Shown in pieces: positions 8,435-17,527 of a DNA stretch of 64,000 nucleotides. How positions within the stretch are numbered: the first letter of the stretch is position 1; every line of letters begins with the position of its first letter. The stretch comes from an uncultured Roseicyclus sp. (lineage in GTDB: Bacteria > Pseudomonadota > Alphaproteobacteria > Rhodobacterales > Rhodobacteraceae). The notes under the pieces were generated by a model. That model saw nothing but the letters and a program-made list of their open reading frames with translations, was not told the origin of the DNA and made no database searches. The position numbers were made by a program, and so were the translations under genes. The stretch lies in contig CANMRT010000001.1 in the NCBI GenBank assembly GCA_947500415.1, forward strand, positions 1 to 64,000, written 5' to 3'.

Positions 8435-8857
8435 ATGCCCCTGCGCGTGACGGATACGATCACAATCGAGGATTGGGAAATCACGGAGCACTTCGTGCGC
8501 GCGAGCGGGCCGGGCGGGCAGAATGTGAACAAGGTGAATACGGCGGTCGAACTGCGGTTCGAGGCGGCGCGGTCGCCTGCGTTGAGCGACGCAGTGAAGG
8601 GCCGGCTGCGCCGGATCGCGGGGCGGCGGTGGACGAAGGACGGGGCGGTGATTTTGCAGGTCTCGGAGGAGCGGTCCCAGGCGCGGAATAGGGAGATCGC
8701 GCGGGAGCGGTTGGCAGAGCTGGTGCGGCGGGCTTTGGTGGCGCCGAAGAAGCGGCGGCCGACGCGGGTGTCCCTGAACCAGAAGCGCAAGCGGGTGGAG
8801 GCGAAGAAACGCCGCGGCGAGGTGAAGGCGCTGCGTGGGTCGGTGGGGGAGGATTGA
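8435..8857 (+). CDS. arfB: Alternative ribosome-rescue factor ArfB (peptidyl-tRNA hydrolase)
   Basis: A 140-residue, codon-independent release factor that hydrolyses peptidyl-tRNA on stalled ribosomes. The catalytic loop is ASGPGGQNVNKVNTAVELRF, containing the GGQ motif shared with class I release factors. The C terminus is a very basic tail (KKRRPTR, LNQKRKRVEAKKRRGEV) that enters the vacant mRNA channel, as in YaeJ/ArfB. ATG 8435 gives MPLRVTDTI. Upstream lie the palindromic array and the attenuator-like leader, so expression may be conditional. SmpB is also encoded nearby, as expected for a back-up rescue pathway. Confidence 0.95.
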   Translation: MPLRVTDTITIEDWEITEHFVRASGPGGQNVNKVNTAVELRFEAARSPALSDAVKGRLRRIAGRRWTKDGAVILQVSEERSQARNREIARERLAELVRRALVAPKKRRPTRVSLNQKRKRVEAKKRRGEVKALRGSVGED

Positions 8858-8861
8858 GGGT

Positions 8862-8879
8862 TTGTGCACGCGTGCACAA
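8862..8879. repeat. Perfect 18-bp palindrome just after arfB
   Basis: TTGTGCACGCGTGCACAA is fully self-complementary, 4 bp after the arfB stop codon. The sequence becomes visibly AT-richer within a few bases, so it marks the left edge of the ATPase/DUF4435 module. It could be a protein-binding site or a recombination scar. There is no T-run for termination. Confidence 0.7.
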
Positions 8880-9018
8880 GGGGGTTAAAGCATTGGTTTT
8901 GTTGGAGAAGTGGGATTTCGAATACGTTTTGATTAACCTTTGGTTGTTACCGAGCGTCGCCGAAAAACATTACCTAGGATGAAGCGACCCCCCAACTCAT
9001 TGAATGCAATATTGAGCC

Positions 9019-9891
9019 TTAAGGAGTGTAGAGACTACGAATTGTTTCGGACAGCTCGAATGCTTCCATCTCGCCAAACTCACAACAAGAAGCCAAAATA
9101 CGCGAAATTATCTCCTGCTTCACACCTGCAGTGCCGCCCGAAAGAGCCTTTTTGGCAAATGCATGAAATACATCCTCGAGATCATGGCCGTTGATGAGGT
9201 GGCGGTAGTCAAAAGGTAAGCTTGAACTGACGATTGCAGCTTCAGCTTCAAGTACTTCGCGCATGTCAGTCAGGCCTGATGTAGCTAGGACCCTAGTTGT
9301 ATAGTCGCCTATATTCACTCCTATACAGCCGCTTTTGAATGTCAGCGACTTTGCTGGACTAAGAAAACGGATCGGAAGACTCAAGCGGTTGGCCGCCCAA
9401 CGGAGAATGAATATACTCGTGACAGTTTCTACAATACTATCGTACTGCTTTTGATCCAAGTTATATCCCCAAATCAATGAAAACGCCTTGCCAACCACTC
9501 GAGGGCTTACAAAGTAACTTTCAATACAAGAAAAGTCCGTAAATATTACCTTTTCAAATTCACTCGAGCGATTTTCCAAAATGTCAAAATCCGCGTCGGC
9601 AAGAAAGTAAGCATTCCACGAGCTGGAATCTTCGAAGCTATTCTGGATGATTGCAGCAGCAGTTAGAAGGCGCTGACGATTCCCCGACGTCATATCAAGA
9701 CTGGCAACGTCTTCGTCCGGAACATCTACCGTACAAATGGGTTTAATGGAGACATTTTCAATTTTGAGTTCCGAGAGTAGCCATGACAGGAAACGCATGT
9801 CTGAATGGCCCTCGACAAATAGGTCTCGCAGTGAAGGCTCTCGTCGGTATAGAGTTGCTAGCTCCTTAATTTCCCTTCGACGACCCGACAT
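9019..9891 (-). CDS. DUF4435 (TOPRIM-like) protein, AriB-like effector candidate
   Basis: A 290-residue protein with the acidic motif order of DUF4435: LFVEGHSDMRFL (conserved Glu and Asp, near residue 24), FLADADFDIL (DxD, near residue 117) and FTDFSCIESYFVS (near residue 137, the tdyysiEnyl-type motif). In PARIS systems the DUF4435 protein AriB is the TOPRIM nuclease released by the ATPase AriA, and it attacks host tRNA after phage triggering. Length matches AriB. ATG 9891 directly follows the ATPase stop codon (TAGATG), so the genes are coupled. Base composition is AT-richer than the neighbourhood, consistent with horizontal acquisition. The PARIS assignment is inference from domain pairing; other DUF4435 partners exist. 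Confidence 0.78.
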   Translation of the reverse strand: MSGRRREIKELATLYRREPSLRDLFVEGHSDMRFLSWLLSELKIENVSIKPICTVDVPDEDVASLDMTSGNRQRLLTAAAIIQNSFEDSSSWNAYFLADADFDILENRSSEFEKVIFTDFSCIESYFVSPRVVGKAFSLIWGYNLDQKQYDSIVETVTSIFILRWAANRLSLPIRFLSPAKSLTFKSGCIGVNIGDYTTRVLATSGLTDMREVLEAEAAIVSSSLPFDYRHLINGHDLEDVFHAFAKKALSGGTAGVKQEIISRILASCCEFGEMEAFELSETIRSLYTP

Positions 9892-11235
9892 CTAAGCATT
9901 CAGTTCCACAACGCAGTCATCGTGGTTCGAGAGAATCTCAATAGAATGAGTCGCAATAATGAATTGTATATCACTATCGTATGCTATTTCTAGAAGTGCG
10001 CCCATCAACTTTCTTTGCCATTTGACATTAAGAGAAATTTCGGGCTCATCAATAATGAATACGCCTCCGGTTGAAGTTCCCAGCAAAACATTTGCTAGAA
10101 GAAGTAAAAGCTGACGCTCTCCAGAAGATAGATGGGTAGGTGTAAGTTTATTTAGATCAAGAGTGCGAATTTCAATACCGTTATCGACATCTATGGAGAG
10201 CGATTTTCGGTTAAAGAATGAATTGATTGAGTCTCGAAATTTTACAACCCGATTTCCGACGCTCTCAATATCCGAAATTCTTGACTCTAAGCTCTCCAAA
10301 TAAGGATCAAGTATGTAAGCAACAAGACTTACCTCATCCGGAGCTAACTTTGATATTAAGTTGTAAAATTCATTAGAAGGAATGCCCGCGAACAATCCAA
10401 GATCGACAAGGTCTTCCGTACGCTCCGCAATGCTGGAAATTCTGGATTGAATGGCGCTTCTGGCACTATCGCGATTCGCTTGGTCAGCAGCGCCAGAGGA
10501 AATGCGCTTCACAATTTCTACATATATTTGAGAGGCGGTCTGCTGGTTCTCATTGGAGGCCCTTAGCGCTTGCCGGCGCATCCATTGCATTACTCGACTA
10601 ATTGAAGAATTTAGGCGTACATCAGAATTTGCTTTATCACGATATCTACGCTTCTTTATGCGTTGATAATCATGGATCGTTAAGTGAAGAGAGAAATCGT
10701 CTTCCGCAAGATCGTCATCATCAAATATATCACTATTCAGATTGCGATCGTCCGATAGAAAGAAGCTTGTTGCACGCCCTCTCTCTAGGCGGTCAAAGAT
10801 TGCTTGTAGTCTACCTTCGTCAACATCGCCACTGGTTACTCGAATTTCATCGTCGTCCATTCTTGCGCTGACAGTGACACTATCTACTACAATATCGTCT
10901 TTTCGCAGAATGAGTGTGTAGGGACCCGGACCGCCTTGAGGTCGCTCCGCTGCAAGGCTAAAATTGTTCGCGAATGATATTTTAAACCTTTTGAATTCAG
11001 TCCTGGCGACGAACGAGCGGTGGCCCTTGGCGTCGGCTTTTGAGAGCATGTGGTGGAGGAGTGACAAAATCGTAGTTTTGCCCGTACCATTGTCACCGTA
11101 CAGAAGCATTAGTTGCCCAGGATGCTTCCCTCCTATTTTTGGAATTTCCAGATTGTAATCTAACTCGCCAAAGAGCCCATCAATTTCAATGCGGCTAATC
11201 TGAAGGCCGTCAGATAAAACGTCTTTTCCTTTCAA
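9892..11235 (-). CDS. ABC/SMC-type AAA ATPase, AriA-like (PARIS-like module)
   Basis: A 447-residue ATPase with Walker [18 protein letters not shown] (near residue 47), ABC signature [14 protein letters not shown], Walker [13 protein letters not shown] and H-loop [10 protein letters not shown]. Between them lies a helical, charged insertion, as in AAA_15/21 ATPases including AriA and OLD-type proteins. It probably senses phage and holds the DUF4435 partner inactive. The start is TTG 11235, which shares its bases with the pncB stop (TTGA); GGAGG about 7 nt upstream lies inside the last codons of pncB. Codon use and composition are AT-rich and unlike pncB, so the module looks acquired yet precisely coupled. 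Confidence 0.82.
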   Translation of the reverse strand: MKGKDVLSDGLQISRIEIDGLFGELDYNLEIPKIGGKHPGQLMLLYGDNGTGKTTILSLLHHMLSKADAKGHRSFVARTEFKRFKISFANNFSLAAERPQGGPGPYTLILRKDDIVVDSVTVSARMDDDEIRVTSGDVDEGRLQAIFDRLERGRATSFFLSDDRNLNSDIFDDDDLAEDDFSLHLTIHDYQRIKKRRYRDKANSDVRLNSSISRVMQWMRRQALRASNENQQTASQIYVEIVKRISSGAADQANRDSARSAIQSRISSIAERTEDLVDLGLFAGIPSNEFYNLISKLAPDEVSLVAYILDPYLESLESRISDIESVGNRVVKFRDSINSFFNRKSLSIDVDNGIEIRTLDLNKLTPTHLSSGERQLLLLLANVLLGTSTGGVFIIDEPEISLNVKWQRKLMGALLEIAYDSDIQFIIATHSIEILSNHDDCVVELNA

Positions 11236-12524
11236 ACCACAACCTCCACCCGTTCCTGTTCACCCACGCCAAACACTCGCTTATAGCGCTCGATCTCTCC
11301 CTTTGGCCCCATGGCTTTCTCGGGGTTGTCGCTCAGCTTCACGGTTGCTTTGCCATTTGCACTCACAGCTTTACACACCAAGCTGAACGGAGCCAGCGCG
11401 TCGTTGTCCACCAGCCCTCGGAAGTCATTGGTCAGCAGCGTGCCCCAGCCGAAGCTGACGCGGACGCGGCCGGAGAATTGTTTGTGGAGGGTCTCGATCT
11501 TGTCGACGTCTAACCCGTCGGAGAAGATCACCAGTTTTTCGCGGGGGTCTTCGCCGCGGGATTTCCACCAGTCAATCGCGGTTTCGGCGCCGGTGGCGGG
11601 GTCGCCGCTGTCGATGCGGATGCCGGTCCAGCCGGCGAGCCAGTCGGGGGCGTTTTCGAGGAAGCCGTTGGTGCCGTAGGTGTCGGGCAGGATGATGCGG
11701 AGGTTGCCGTCGTGTTCCTCGTGCCAGTCGGAGAGCACGTCATAGGGGGCGTTGGCGAGGGCTGCGTCATCGGGGGCGAGGGCGGCATAGACCATGGGGA
11801 GTTCGTGGGCGTTGGTGCCGATGGCCTCCAGATCGCGGTTCTTGGCGATGAGGCAGTTGGAGGTGCCCGCGAAGCTGTCGCCGAGGCCTTCGCGCATGGC
11901 TTGCACCGCCCAATCCTGCCAGAGGAAGGAGTGGCGGCGTCTTGTGCCGAAATCGGCGATGCGCAGGTCGGGGGTCTGTTGCAGGCGTTCGATCTTTTCC
12001 CAGAGCTTGGTCATGGCGCGGGCGTAGAGGACTTGGAGTTCGAATTTGCCCATGCGGTTTAGGACGGCGCGGCCGCGGAGTTCCATGAGGATGGAGAGGG
12101 CGGGAATTTCCCAGAGCATGACTTCGGGCCAAGACCCTTCGAAGGTGAGCTCGTATTGATCGCCGACACGTTCGAGGTGGTAGGGGGGGAGTTGTAGGGC
12201 TTCGAACCAGTCCATGAATTCGGGCGAGAACATCTGCCGTTGGCCGTAGAAGGTGTTGCCGCGCATCCAGGTGGACTCGCCGCGGGTGAGGCGGAGCGTG
12301 CGGATGTGGTCGAGTTGTTCGCGCAGCTCGCCTTCGTCGATGAGGTCGGCGAGAGGGATGGATTTGGTGCGGTTGATGAGGGAGAACGTGACCTGCGTGT
12401 CGGGTTTGTTGCGGAACACCGACTGGCACATCAGGAGTTTGTAGAAATCGGTGTCGATGAGGGACCGGACGATCGGGTCGATCTTCCATTTGTGGTTCCA
12501 GACGCGGGTGGCGATGTCGACCAT
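11232..12524 (-). CDS. pncB: Nicotinate phosphoribosyltransferase
   Basis: A 430-residue enzyme making nicotinate mononucleotide from nicotinate and PRPP, with ATP hydrolysis. The start [16 protein letters not shown] at 12524 fits the family; a longer in-frame start lies in unconserved sequence. Motifs include [25 protein letters not shown] (near residue 185), [14 protein letters not shown] and [10 protein letters not shown]. The C terminus [18 protein letters not shown] is complete. The next gene, the AriA-like ATPase, starts within its stop codon. A hypothetical secreted protein lies 61 bp upstream. PncA, the preceding step of salvage, is at 22.4-23.0 kb. Confidence 0.96.
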   Translation of the reverse strand: MVDIATRVWNHKWKIDPIVRSLIDTDFYKLLMCQSVFRNKPDTQVTFSLINRTKSIPLADLIDEGELREQLDHIRTLRLTRGESTWMRGNTFYGQRQMFSPEFMDWFEALQLPPYHLERVGDQYELTFEGSWPEVMLWEIPALSILMELRGRAVLNRMGKFELQVLYARAMTKLWEKIERLQQTPDLRIADFGTRRRHSFLWQDWAVQAMREGLGDSFAGTSNCLIAKNRDLEAIGTNAHELPMVYAALAPDDAALANAPYDVLSDWHEEHDGNLRIILPDTYGTNGFLENAPDWLAGWTGIRIDSGDPATGAETAIDWWKSRGEDPREKLVIFSDGLDVDKIETLHKQFSGRVRVSFGWGTLLTNDFRGLVDNDALAPFSLVCKAVSANGKATVKLSDNPEKAMGPKGEIERYKRVFGVGEQERVEVVV

Positions 12525-12585
12525 TGGCTCTCTCTCCGGTTGCAAGGCGGTTAGAGCAACTGTGCGTTCAGGACGCAAGGCGAGG

Positions 12586-13965
12586 TCAGTCGATGTGGCG
12601 AGCGAGCATGGCCAGCGATAGGGCATCGCCTCGGGCGTAGGCGCGGTTTAGGGCTTCGGCAAGACGGTCAGCCTCAGCAAGCAGTTGGTCGAATTCTCGG
12701 TAGAGCCCTTCTTGCCCGCGCACAGGTTCATAGGTCAGTTCATCAAGGCGTTGGGCGAGGGGCAGGGCAGCGGCGAGATTTCCCGTTCGGATATGGGCAG
12801 ACATCACGGCGAACAGGCCGTCCTCGACATAGGGGTCGGGGATGCGTGACAGGAGAGGGTTCAGGTCGCCGCCCCGGATCTCGGCGATCAACACCGCAAG
12901 AGTTGTAACCTGCCGAACGAAGTCACGGCGTTCGGTCAGCTGGGCAAACTGGGCCATTGAGTAGTCCAGCCCGGCCTCCAGATCGCCATGAAGGGTCCAA
13001 AGCAAGGCATAAGCCCCCTCCATGGCATCGTCTGATTGCTCAGGTTGGATGTTGGAAAGATGCTCCATCGTCACGCGCATTTCGGCTTCATCCCCTAACA
13101 TCGCGTAGGCGAATGCCAAGACAGCCAAGGCATTCCGAGGCCGGTCATTTGTAATGTTTTCGAGCACGGTTTCACCGATGGCGCGTGCCTCGGCTGCGTG
13201 ACCTTTGGCGGCCAGAACAACAGTCAGTTGGGAGAGAAGAGTGGCCCGTATGTTGGCGTCACCGATGTTTGAAATGGCCGCCATAATAGGATCCAGTTCG
13301 AGTTCGGTGTCGTCATGTTCGAGCGTCGCCAAGAATGCGCGCACGGCGTGGAAGGCGGCCAGGTCATAGGCATCCTGCGAGGAAAGCAAGGCAAGGGTGC
13401 GGTCCAGCGAGGCCCAGTCGCCTGTTTCGGCGAAGTAGACGGCAAGCACTCGGACGCCTTGAGACTGCGGCTCTGGGGCAAAACCTTGCAAGAGGGTAAA
13501 GGCACGTTCCATATCACCGGCGCGGGCAAACAGCGCGGAAACAGACGCCGCTGAACCAAGTTCGGCAAAATCAGGATCGCGGGCGTAGGCCGCGAGTGAT
13601 AGCTCCGCCATGCGGAGGGTCAGGACGGGCGCGTTTACGTGACGCATCGTGGGTGGGCGGGCGTGGATTTCAGAGAAGTAGTGCCGGGTCGTTTGAGGCG
13701 ATATGTCCCTGATGTCCGCCTGTGCGAGGTAGCGTTCGAACGTGTGCGTGCTTTGTGCCAGGCCCAATTCTTCCTGAAGCATCGCAATGCTGATGAGGGT
13801 TCGCGCCCACCTTCCATTGTGCGGCTCGCCGGCCACAATGTTCTGAGCGACGTCAAACACACAGGCGCGAGTGGGCGCGGCGAGGCATTCTTCGGGTGGG
13901 GTGGCCAGGACTGCGTGCGAAGAAAGCATCAGGGCGATTGCAGAGAGGGCAAGGCGTTTCGTCAT
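12586..13965 (-). CDS. Hypothetical secreted alpha-helical repeat protein
   Basis: A 459-residue protein starting [20 protein letters not shown], a signal peptide with AHA/LAT cleavage region, which decides the start at 13965 against an in-frame extension to 14112. The mature part is almost entirely amphipathic helices with Ala- and Leu-rich repeats spaced like TPR or Sel1-type repeats (for example [19 protein letters not shown] and [17 protein letters not shown]). I do not recognise a family. It probably acts in the periplasm as a scaffold or binding protein. It is upstream of pncB on the same strand with a 61-bp gap. Confidence 0.8.
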   Translation of the reverse strand: MTKRLALSAIALMLSSHAVLATPPEECLAAPTRACVFDVAQNIVAGEPHNGRWARTLISIAMLQEELGLAQSTHTFERYLAQADIRDISPQTTRHYFSEIHARPPTMRHVNAPVLTLRMAELSLAAYARDPDFAELGSAASVSALFARAGDMERAFTLLQGFAPEPQSQGVRVLAVYFAETGDWASLDRTLALLSSQDAYDLAAFHAVRAFLATLEHDDTELELDPIMAAISNIGDANIRATLLSQLTVVLAAKGHAAEARAIGETVLENITNDRPRNALAVLAFAYAMLGDEAEMRVTMEHLSNIQPEQSDDAMEGAYALLWTLHGDLEAGLDYSMAQFAQLTERRDFVRQVTTLAVLIAEIRGGDLNPLLSRIPDPYVEDGLFAVMSAHIRTGNLAAALPLAQRLDELTYEPVRGQEGLYREFDQLLAEADRLAEALNRAYARGDALSLAMLARHID

Positions 13966-14055
13966 GCCGAGCGCATACCTAAAAATCACAACCAAATTAT
14001 GACGGCGGAACCTTGACCGACGAAATTGAAGTAGAGGCAAGCCGCCTGTTTCGGG

Positions 14056-14108
14056 GGCAAAACCCCTTCGGATGGGCCAAAGGCTGCCTGTTTTTCGGGG
14101 TTTTTGCC
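14056..14108. repeat. Inverted repeat in the hypothetical/usp divergent region
   Basis: GGCAAAACCCC (14056-14066) is the inverse of GGGGTTTTTGCC (14097-14108) with one bulged base. The two arms lie within a second pattern, a direct repeat beginning GCCTGTTT at 14045 and 14086. It occupies the 285-bp region between the divergent starts at 13965 and 14251. I see no other feature there. It may be a shared operator or a hairpin in the 5' region of one transcript. Confidence 0.5.
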
Positions 14109-14250
14109 TCAATTCTTAGTTTCAGGAGAAATCATTGGATCGAATGAGACCCGCTCGTTAGCGTTTCATTAGTCTGTCCGGGCTGCAGAGCACGCAAAGC
14201 GCCGTTTGACCGGGAAGCCTAAGTATTCCAGCGAGAATAGGGACACCACT

Positions 14251-14682
14251 ATGAAACTAGTTATCGGACTTGATGGTCAGAGTTCGGGGGAGAAGGCCCT
14301 CGAATTCGCCAAGAGTGTCGCGGCAAGCAGCGAGATGTGTGAGCTGATCGTCGTGTATGTGATCGAATGGTCGCCATTTTCCTTCCAGACGGCGGAAGAG
14401 AATGCGGAGCGTCACAAGCGGCGCGAGGAAGAGATTTCCATTGCGATGGAGCGGGTCGTGGAGCCTGCGGTGGCGACGTTGCAGGCGGCCGGGCACAGCG
14501 CGCGTGCGATCGTGAGGCACGGGGACGTGGCCGACACGATTGATGCGATCGCCCATGATGAGGGGGCCACGCAAATCGTGGTGGCCCGGTCCAGCGCGGG
14601 CGGTTTTTCATCCCGTATTTTCGGAAGCTCAACCGCAAATCTGGTGATGAACGCGCGCGTTCCCGTCACCGTCGTCGCATAA
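14251..14682 (+). CDS. Universal stress protein (UspA family)
   Basis: A 143-residue single Usp domain. It begins MKLVIGLDGQSSGEKALEFA (beta1-alpha1) and ends with an ATP-binding-type loop, VVARSSAGGFSSRIFGSST followed by ANLVMNARVPVTVVA, close to the G-2x-G-9x-G(S/T) nucleotide-binding signature. The ATG at 14251 is preferred over an in-frame start at 14206 because the family starts with this strand. It lies 12 bp before the sodium:alanine symporter gene and is probably co-transcribed with it. Usp proteins paired with transporters often modulate them, which is only a suggestion here. Confidence 0.9.
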   Translation: MKLVIGLDGQSSGEKALEFAKSVAASSEMCELIVVYVIEWSPFSFQTAEENAERHKRREEEISIAMERVVEPAVATLQAAGHSARAIVRHGDVADTIDAIAHDEGATQIVVARSSAGGFSSRIFGSSTANLVMNARVPVTVVA

Positions 14683-14694
14683 GGAATTGGTCCG

Positions 14695-16251
14695 ATGAGA
14701 AAACTATACGCAATTCTGTTTGCAATCGCGGCCTACGTGGCCGTTTCATTGCCTGCCGTGGCGCAAGAAGCAGCGGCAACACTGGATGAGCGCGTCAACG
14801 CGGCGTTTGCCAATGCGACGGGCTGGTTCGTGAATTTCATCTTCATGTCGATCCCGGGCACCAACTTCCCGTGGATCGTTATGTGGCTGGTGATCGGTGC
14901 GACCGTGTTCACCATCTACTTCGCGGCGGTCCAGTTCCGCTTCTTCGGCCATGCCATTGGCCTGGTGAAGGGCGACTACTCTGATCCCAACGATGCGGGC
15001 GAAGTGAGCCACTTTCAGGCGCTTGCTACGGCGCTTTCGGGCACCGTGGGTCTTGGCAATATCGCAGGTGTTGCTGTGGCAGTCGGCATCGGTGGACCGG
15101 GGGCCACGTTCTGGATGATCCTTGCGGGTCTGCTGGGCATGGCGTCCAAGTTCACCGAGTGTACGTTGGGCGTGAAATACCGCAACGAATACCCGGATGG
15201 CACCGTTTCGGGTGGCCCGATGTACTACATCTCGAAGGGGTTCAACGAGCTGGGCCTGCCGGGTGGCAAGATCCTGGCCGTGTTGTTCTCGGTCTTCTGT
15301 ATCCTTGGCGCACTGGGCGGCGGGAACATGTTCCAGGCCAATCAGGCGCACGCGCAGATCACCCAGATTACCGGTGAATTCCCGGGCTGGATCACCGGTC
15401 TGGTGTTCGCAGCGGTCGTCTTCGCGGTCATCGTGGGCGGGATCAAATCCATCGCGCGGGTCACGGAGAAGATCGTGCCGTTCATGGGCATCCTTTATGT
15501 GGGTGCGGCGATCATCGTGCTGATCGTGAACATCGACATGATCGGCTGGGCCTTTGGCCAGATCTTCGCAGGGGCCTTCACCGGTTTGGGCGTTGCAGGC
15601 GGCTTTGTCGGCGCGCTGATTCAGGGCTTCAAACGGGCGGCCTTCTCGAACGAGGCGGGCGTGGGCTCGGCGGCGATTGCACACTCAGCGGTCAGAACCA
15701 AAGAGCCGATCACCGAGGGCTTCGTGTCTTTGCTTGAACCGCTGATCGATACGGTTGTGATCTGCACCATGACGGCGCTGGTCATCATCATCAGCCAACA
15801 GCTGATTATCGATCAGGCGACGGGCAACTACATGCTGAACGAAGCCGGGACGGCCATTGCGACGGTTGACGGCAACGGTGGCGTCGCCCTGACGTCTGCG
15901 GCGTTCGGGTCGGCCATCGGCTGGTTCCCGTTTGTCCTAGCGATTGCAGTGATCCTGTTTGCCTTCTCGACGATGATTTCGTGGTCGTACTATGGGCTGA
16001 AGGCTTGGACGTATCTGTTCGGTGAGGGCAAGACGACGGAACTGATCTTCAAGCTGATCTTCTGCGTCTTCATCGTGATTGGTGCGGCGGCGAGCCTTGG
16101 GCCTGTCATCGACTTCTCGGACGCAGCGATCTTTGCGATGGCTGTGGTCAACATCTTCTGCCTCTACTTCCTGATGAAGGTGGTGAAGGCGGAGTTGACC
16201 TCCTACGCGGCGCGTCTGAAGTCGGGTGAGATCAAGAAGTTCACCCACTGA
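14695..16251 (+). CDS. Sodium:alanine symporter (AGCS family)
   Basis: A 518-residue inner-membrane amino acid:cation symporter with about eleven predicted helices. The segment QALATALSGTVGLGNIAGVA matches the AGCS signature, followed by GPGATFWMILAGLLGMASKF and TECTLGVKYR, GGPMYYISKGF and KRAAFSNEAGVGSA (near residue 320). An N-terminal hydrophobic segment ending AVAQEAA looks like a cleavable signal peptide ahead of the core, a feature of some alphaproteobacterial members. An intrinsic terminator follows. Substrate is most likely alanine or glycine with Na+, by family. Confidence 0.95.
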   Translation: MRKLYAILFAIAAYVAVSLPAVAQEAAATLDERVNAAFANATGWFVNFIFMSIPGTNFPWIVMWLVIGATVFTIYFAAVQFRFFGHAIGLVKGDYSDPNDAGEVSHFQALATALSGTVGLGNIAGVAVAVGIGGPGATFWMILAGLLGMASKFTECTLGVKYRNEYPDGTVSGGPMYYISKGFNELGLPGGKILAVLFSVFCILGALGGGNMFQANQAHAQITQITGEFPGWITGLVFAAVVFAVIVGGIKSIARVTEKIVPFMGILYVGAAIIVLIVNIDMIGWAFGQIFAGAFTGLGVAGGFVGALIQGFKRAAFSNEAGVGSAAIAHSAVRTKEPITEGFVSLLEPLIDTVVICTMTALVIIISQQLIIDQATGNYMLNEAGTAIATVDGNGGVALTSAAFGSAIGWFPFVLAIAVILFAFSTMISWSYYGLKAWTYLFGEGKTTELIFKLIFCVFIVIGAAASLGPVIDFSDAAIFAMAVVNIFCLYFLMKVVKAELTSYAARLKSGEIKKFTH

Positions 16252-16278
16252 GCAAACCAAGTCTGAACATCAGGCAGG

Positions 16279-16316
16279 TGCCGGAGCCATTCCATTGGCT
16301 CCGGCATTTTCTTTTT
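16279..16316 (+). terminator. Rho-independent terminator of usp-agcS
   Basis: TGCCGGAGCC (16279-16288) pairs perfectly with GGCTCCGGCA (16297-16306) over an 8-nt loop, followed by TTTTCTTTTT. It is 27 bp after the symporter stop codon. The remaining gap to 16518 shows no recognised feature besides the promoter region of the small lipoprotein. Confidence 0.95.
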
Positions 16317-16518
16317 CCGCCCGTAATTGAGGCGGCCCGTTTGCCGCCCGGCGGGACGTGGCCGAACGGCCCAGGCCCTATCGGCTATTCCCAGCGCATT
16401 CAGCCTATCGGCCACCTTTGAGCGACAGACATCCGCCCTTGCGACGTGGTCAGCATGTGGCGGTGTATGGGCCGGGACCCCCTCGGCCTGACCTGCCCGA
16501 TCGCTTAGGAGGTTCAAG

Positions 16519-16710
16519 ATGAAGACCGCGAAAACGATTGTCACAGCGACATGGGTAAGTGCCGCGCTTGGTCTCACGTTGGCTGCTTGCACGGGGACAA
16601 CTGTGGCCACCAGCGGCTGCAGCCAGATTGAAATGGCCAACGGCATCACCGGTGCCGATTGCGGCACGATGACGACATCAGAGCTGGCTGCTTTGGCCGC
16701 AGACAGTTGA
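16519..16710 (+). CDS. Small lipoprotein of unknown function
   Basis: A 63-residue protein with a signal sequence and a lipobox, LTLAAC (Cys near residue 24), so the mature lipoprotein is only about 40 residues. The mature part contains GCSQIEMANGITGADCGT, with two further Cys that could form a disulfide. TTAGGAGGTTCAAG upstream of ATG 16519 is a strong ribosome binding site. No family recognised. It is followed by a convergent-gene hairpin. Confidence 0.8.
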   Translation: MKTAKTIVTATWVSAALGLTLAACTGTTVATSGCSQIEMANGITGADCGTMTTSELAALAADS

Positions 16711-16716
16711 GGCAAG

Positions 16717-16754
16717 GGCAGGGCGCGTGAGCAGGCGTTGCCGCCCGCCCTGCC
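16717..16754. terminator. GC-rich hairpin between convergent genes
   Basis: GGCAGGGCG (16717-16725) pairs perfectly with CGCCCTGCC (16746-16754) over a 20-nt loop, in the 52-bp gap between the lipoprotein stop and the arsH stop. It may end both transcripts, though neither side has a good T-run. Confidence 0.5.
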
Positions 16755-16762
16755 TTCGAAAG

Positions 16763-17479
16763 TCACCCGGCCTTGGGCGTGTTCACGCGTTTGCTGAGTT
16801 TGGCGTGGCTTTCCACGCGCTCACTGTAGCGATCCAGAAGGTAATCGCGGTTGTCGCGCGTGAGGTGGGTGAATTTCACCAGCTCTTCCATCACATCGAC
16901 GACGCGGTTGTAGAGGGGGGAGGGCTTCATCCGGCCATCTTTGAACTGGTCCCAGGCCATCGGCACGGAGCTTTGGTTCGGGATCGTAGCAAGGCGCATC
17001 CAGCGGCCAAGGATGCGGAGTTGGTTCACGGTGTTGAAGCTTTGGCTGCCGCCGTTGACTTGCAGCACCGCCAGCGTTTTGCCTTGCGTCGGGCGCACAC
17101 CGCCCATGGAGAGGGGGATCCAGTCGATCTGGGATTTCATGATGCCTGTCATGGCACCATGGCGTTCGGGGCTGACCCAGACGAAGCCGTCGCACCAATG
17201 GGCGGCATCGCGCAGTTCCGCGACTTTGGGGTGGGTGTCTGGTTCGCCATCCGGCTGGGGCAGGCCTTTGGGATCGTAAAGCCGTGTTTCGGCGCCCAGG
17301 CGGCGGAGGAGACGGTCGCATTCCTGAGCAAGTGCGCGGGAATAGGAGACCTCGCGCAAAGAGCCATAGAGGATCAGGAAACGCGGCGGTGATTCAGTGT
17401 CGCGCTGGGGGAAAAGCTGATCAGGATCCAGGGCTTTGAACTGGGCCTCATCGAGGGCGGGGAAAGTATCATCGGTCAT
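16763..17479 (-). CDS. arsH: ArsH-type NADPH-dependent FMN reductase
   Basis: A 238-residue flavodoxin-like oxidoreductase. Its N-terminal extension ends in [17 protein letters not shown], with the ArsH-characteristic GSLRxxSYSR phosphate-binding loop, then [18 protein letters not shown] and [17 protein letters not shown]. ArsH oxidises trivalent methyl- or phenyl-arsenicals and reduces quinones and azo dyes. No ars operon genes are nearby, so a role in arsenic resistance is not supported by context. The start at 17479 ([13 protein letters not shown]) is preferred over 17515. Confidence 0.92.
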   Translation of the reverse strand: MTDDTFPALDEAQFKALDPDQLFPQRDTESPPRFLILYGSLREVSYSRALAQECDRLLRRLGAETRLYDPKGLPQPDGEPDTHPKVAELRDAAHWCDGFVWVSPERHGAMTGIMKSQIDWIPLSMGGVRPTQGKTLAVLQVNGGSQSFNTVNQLRILGRWMRLATIPNQSSVPMAWDQFKDGRMKPSPLYNRVVDVMEELVKFTHLTRDNRDYLLDRYSERVESHAKLSKRVNTPKAG

Positions 17480-17527
17480 GGGCCTCGTGATGGACTGGGC
17501 AGAATTCGAGTGCAACTGCCTGGGCAG

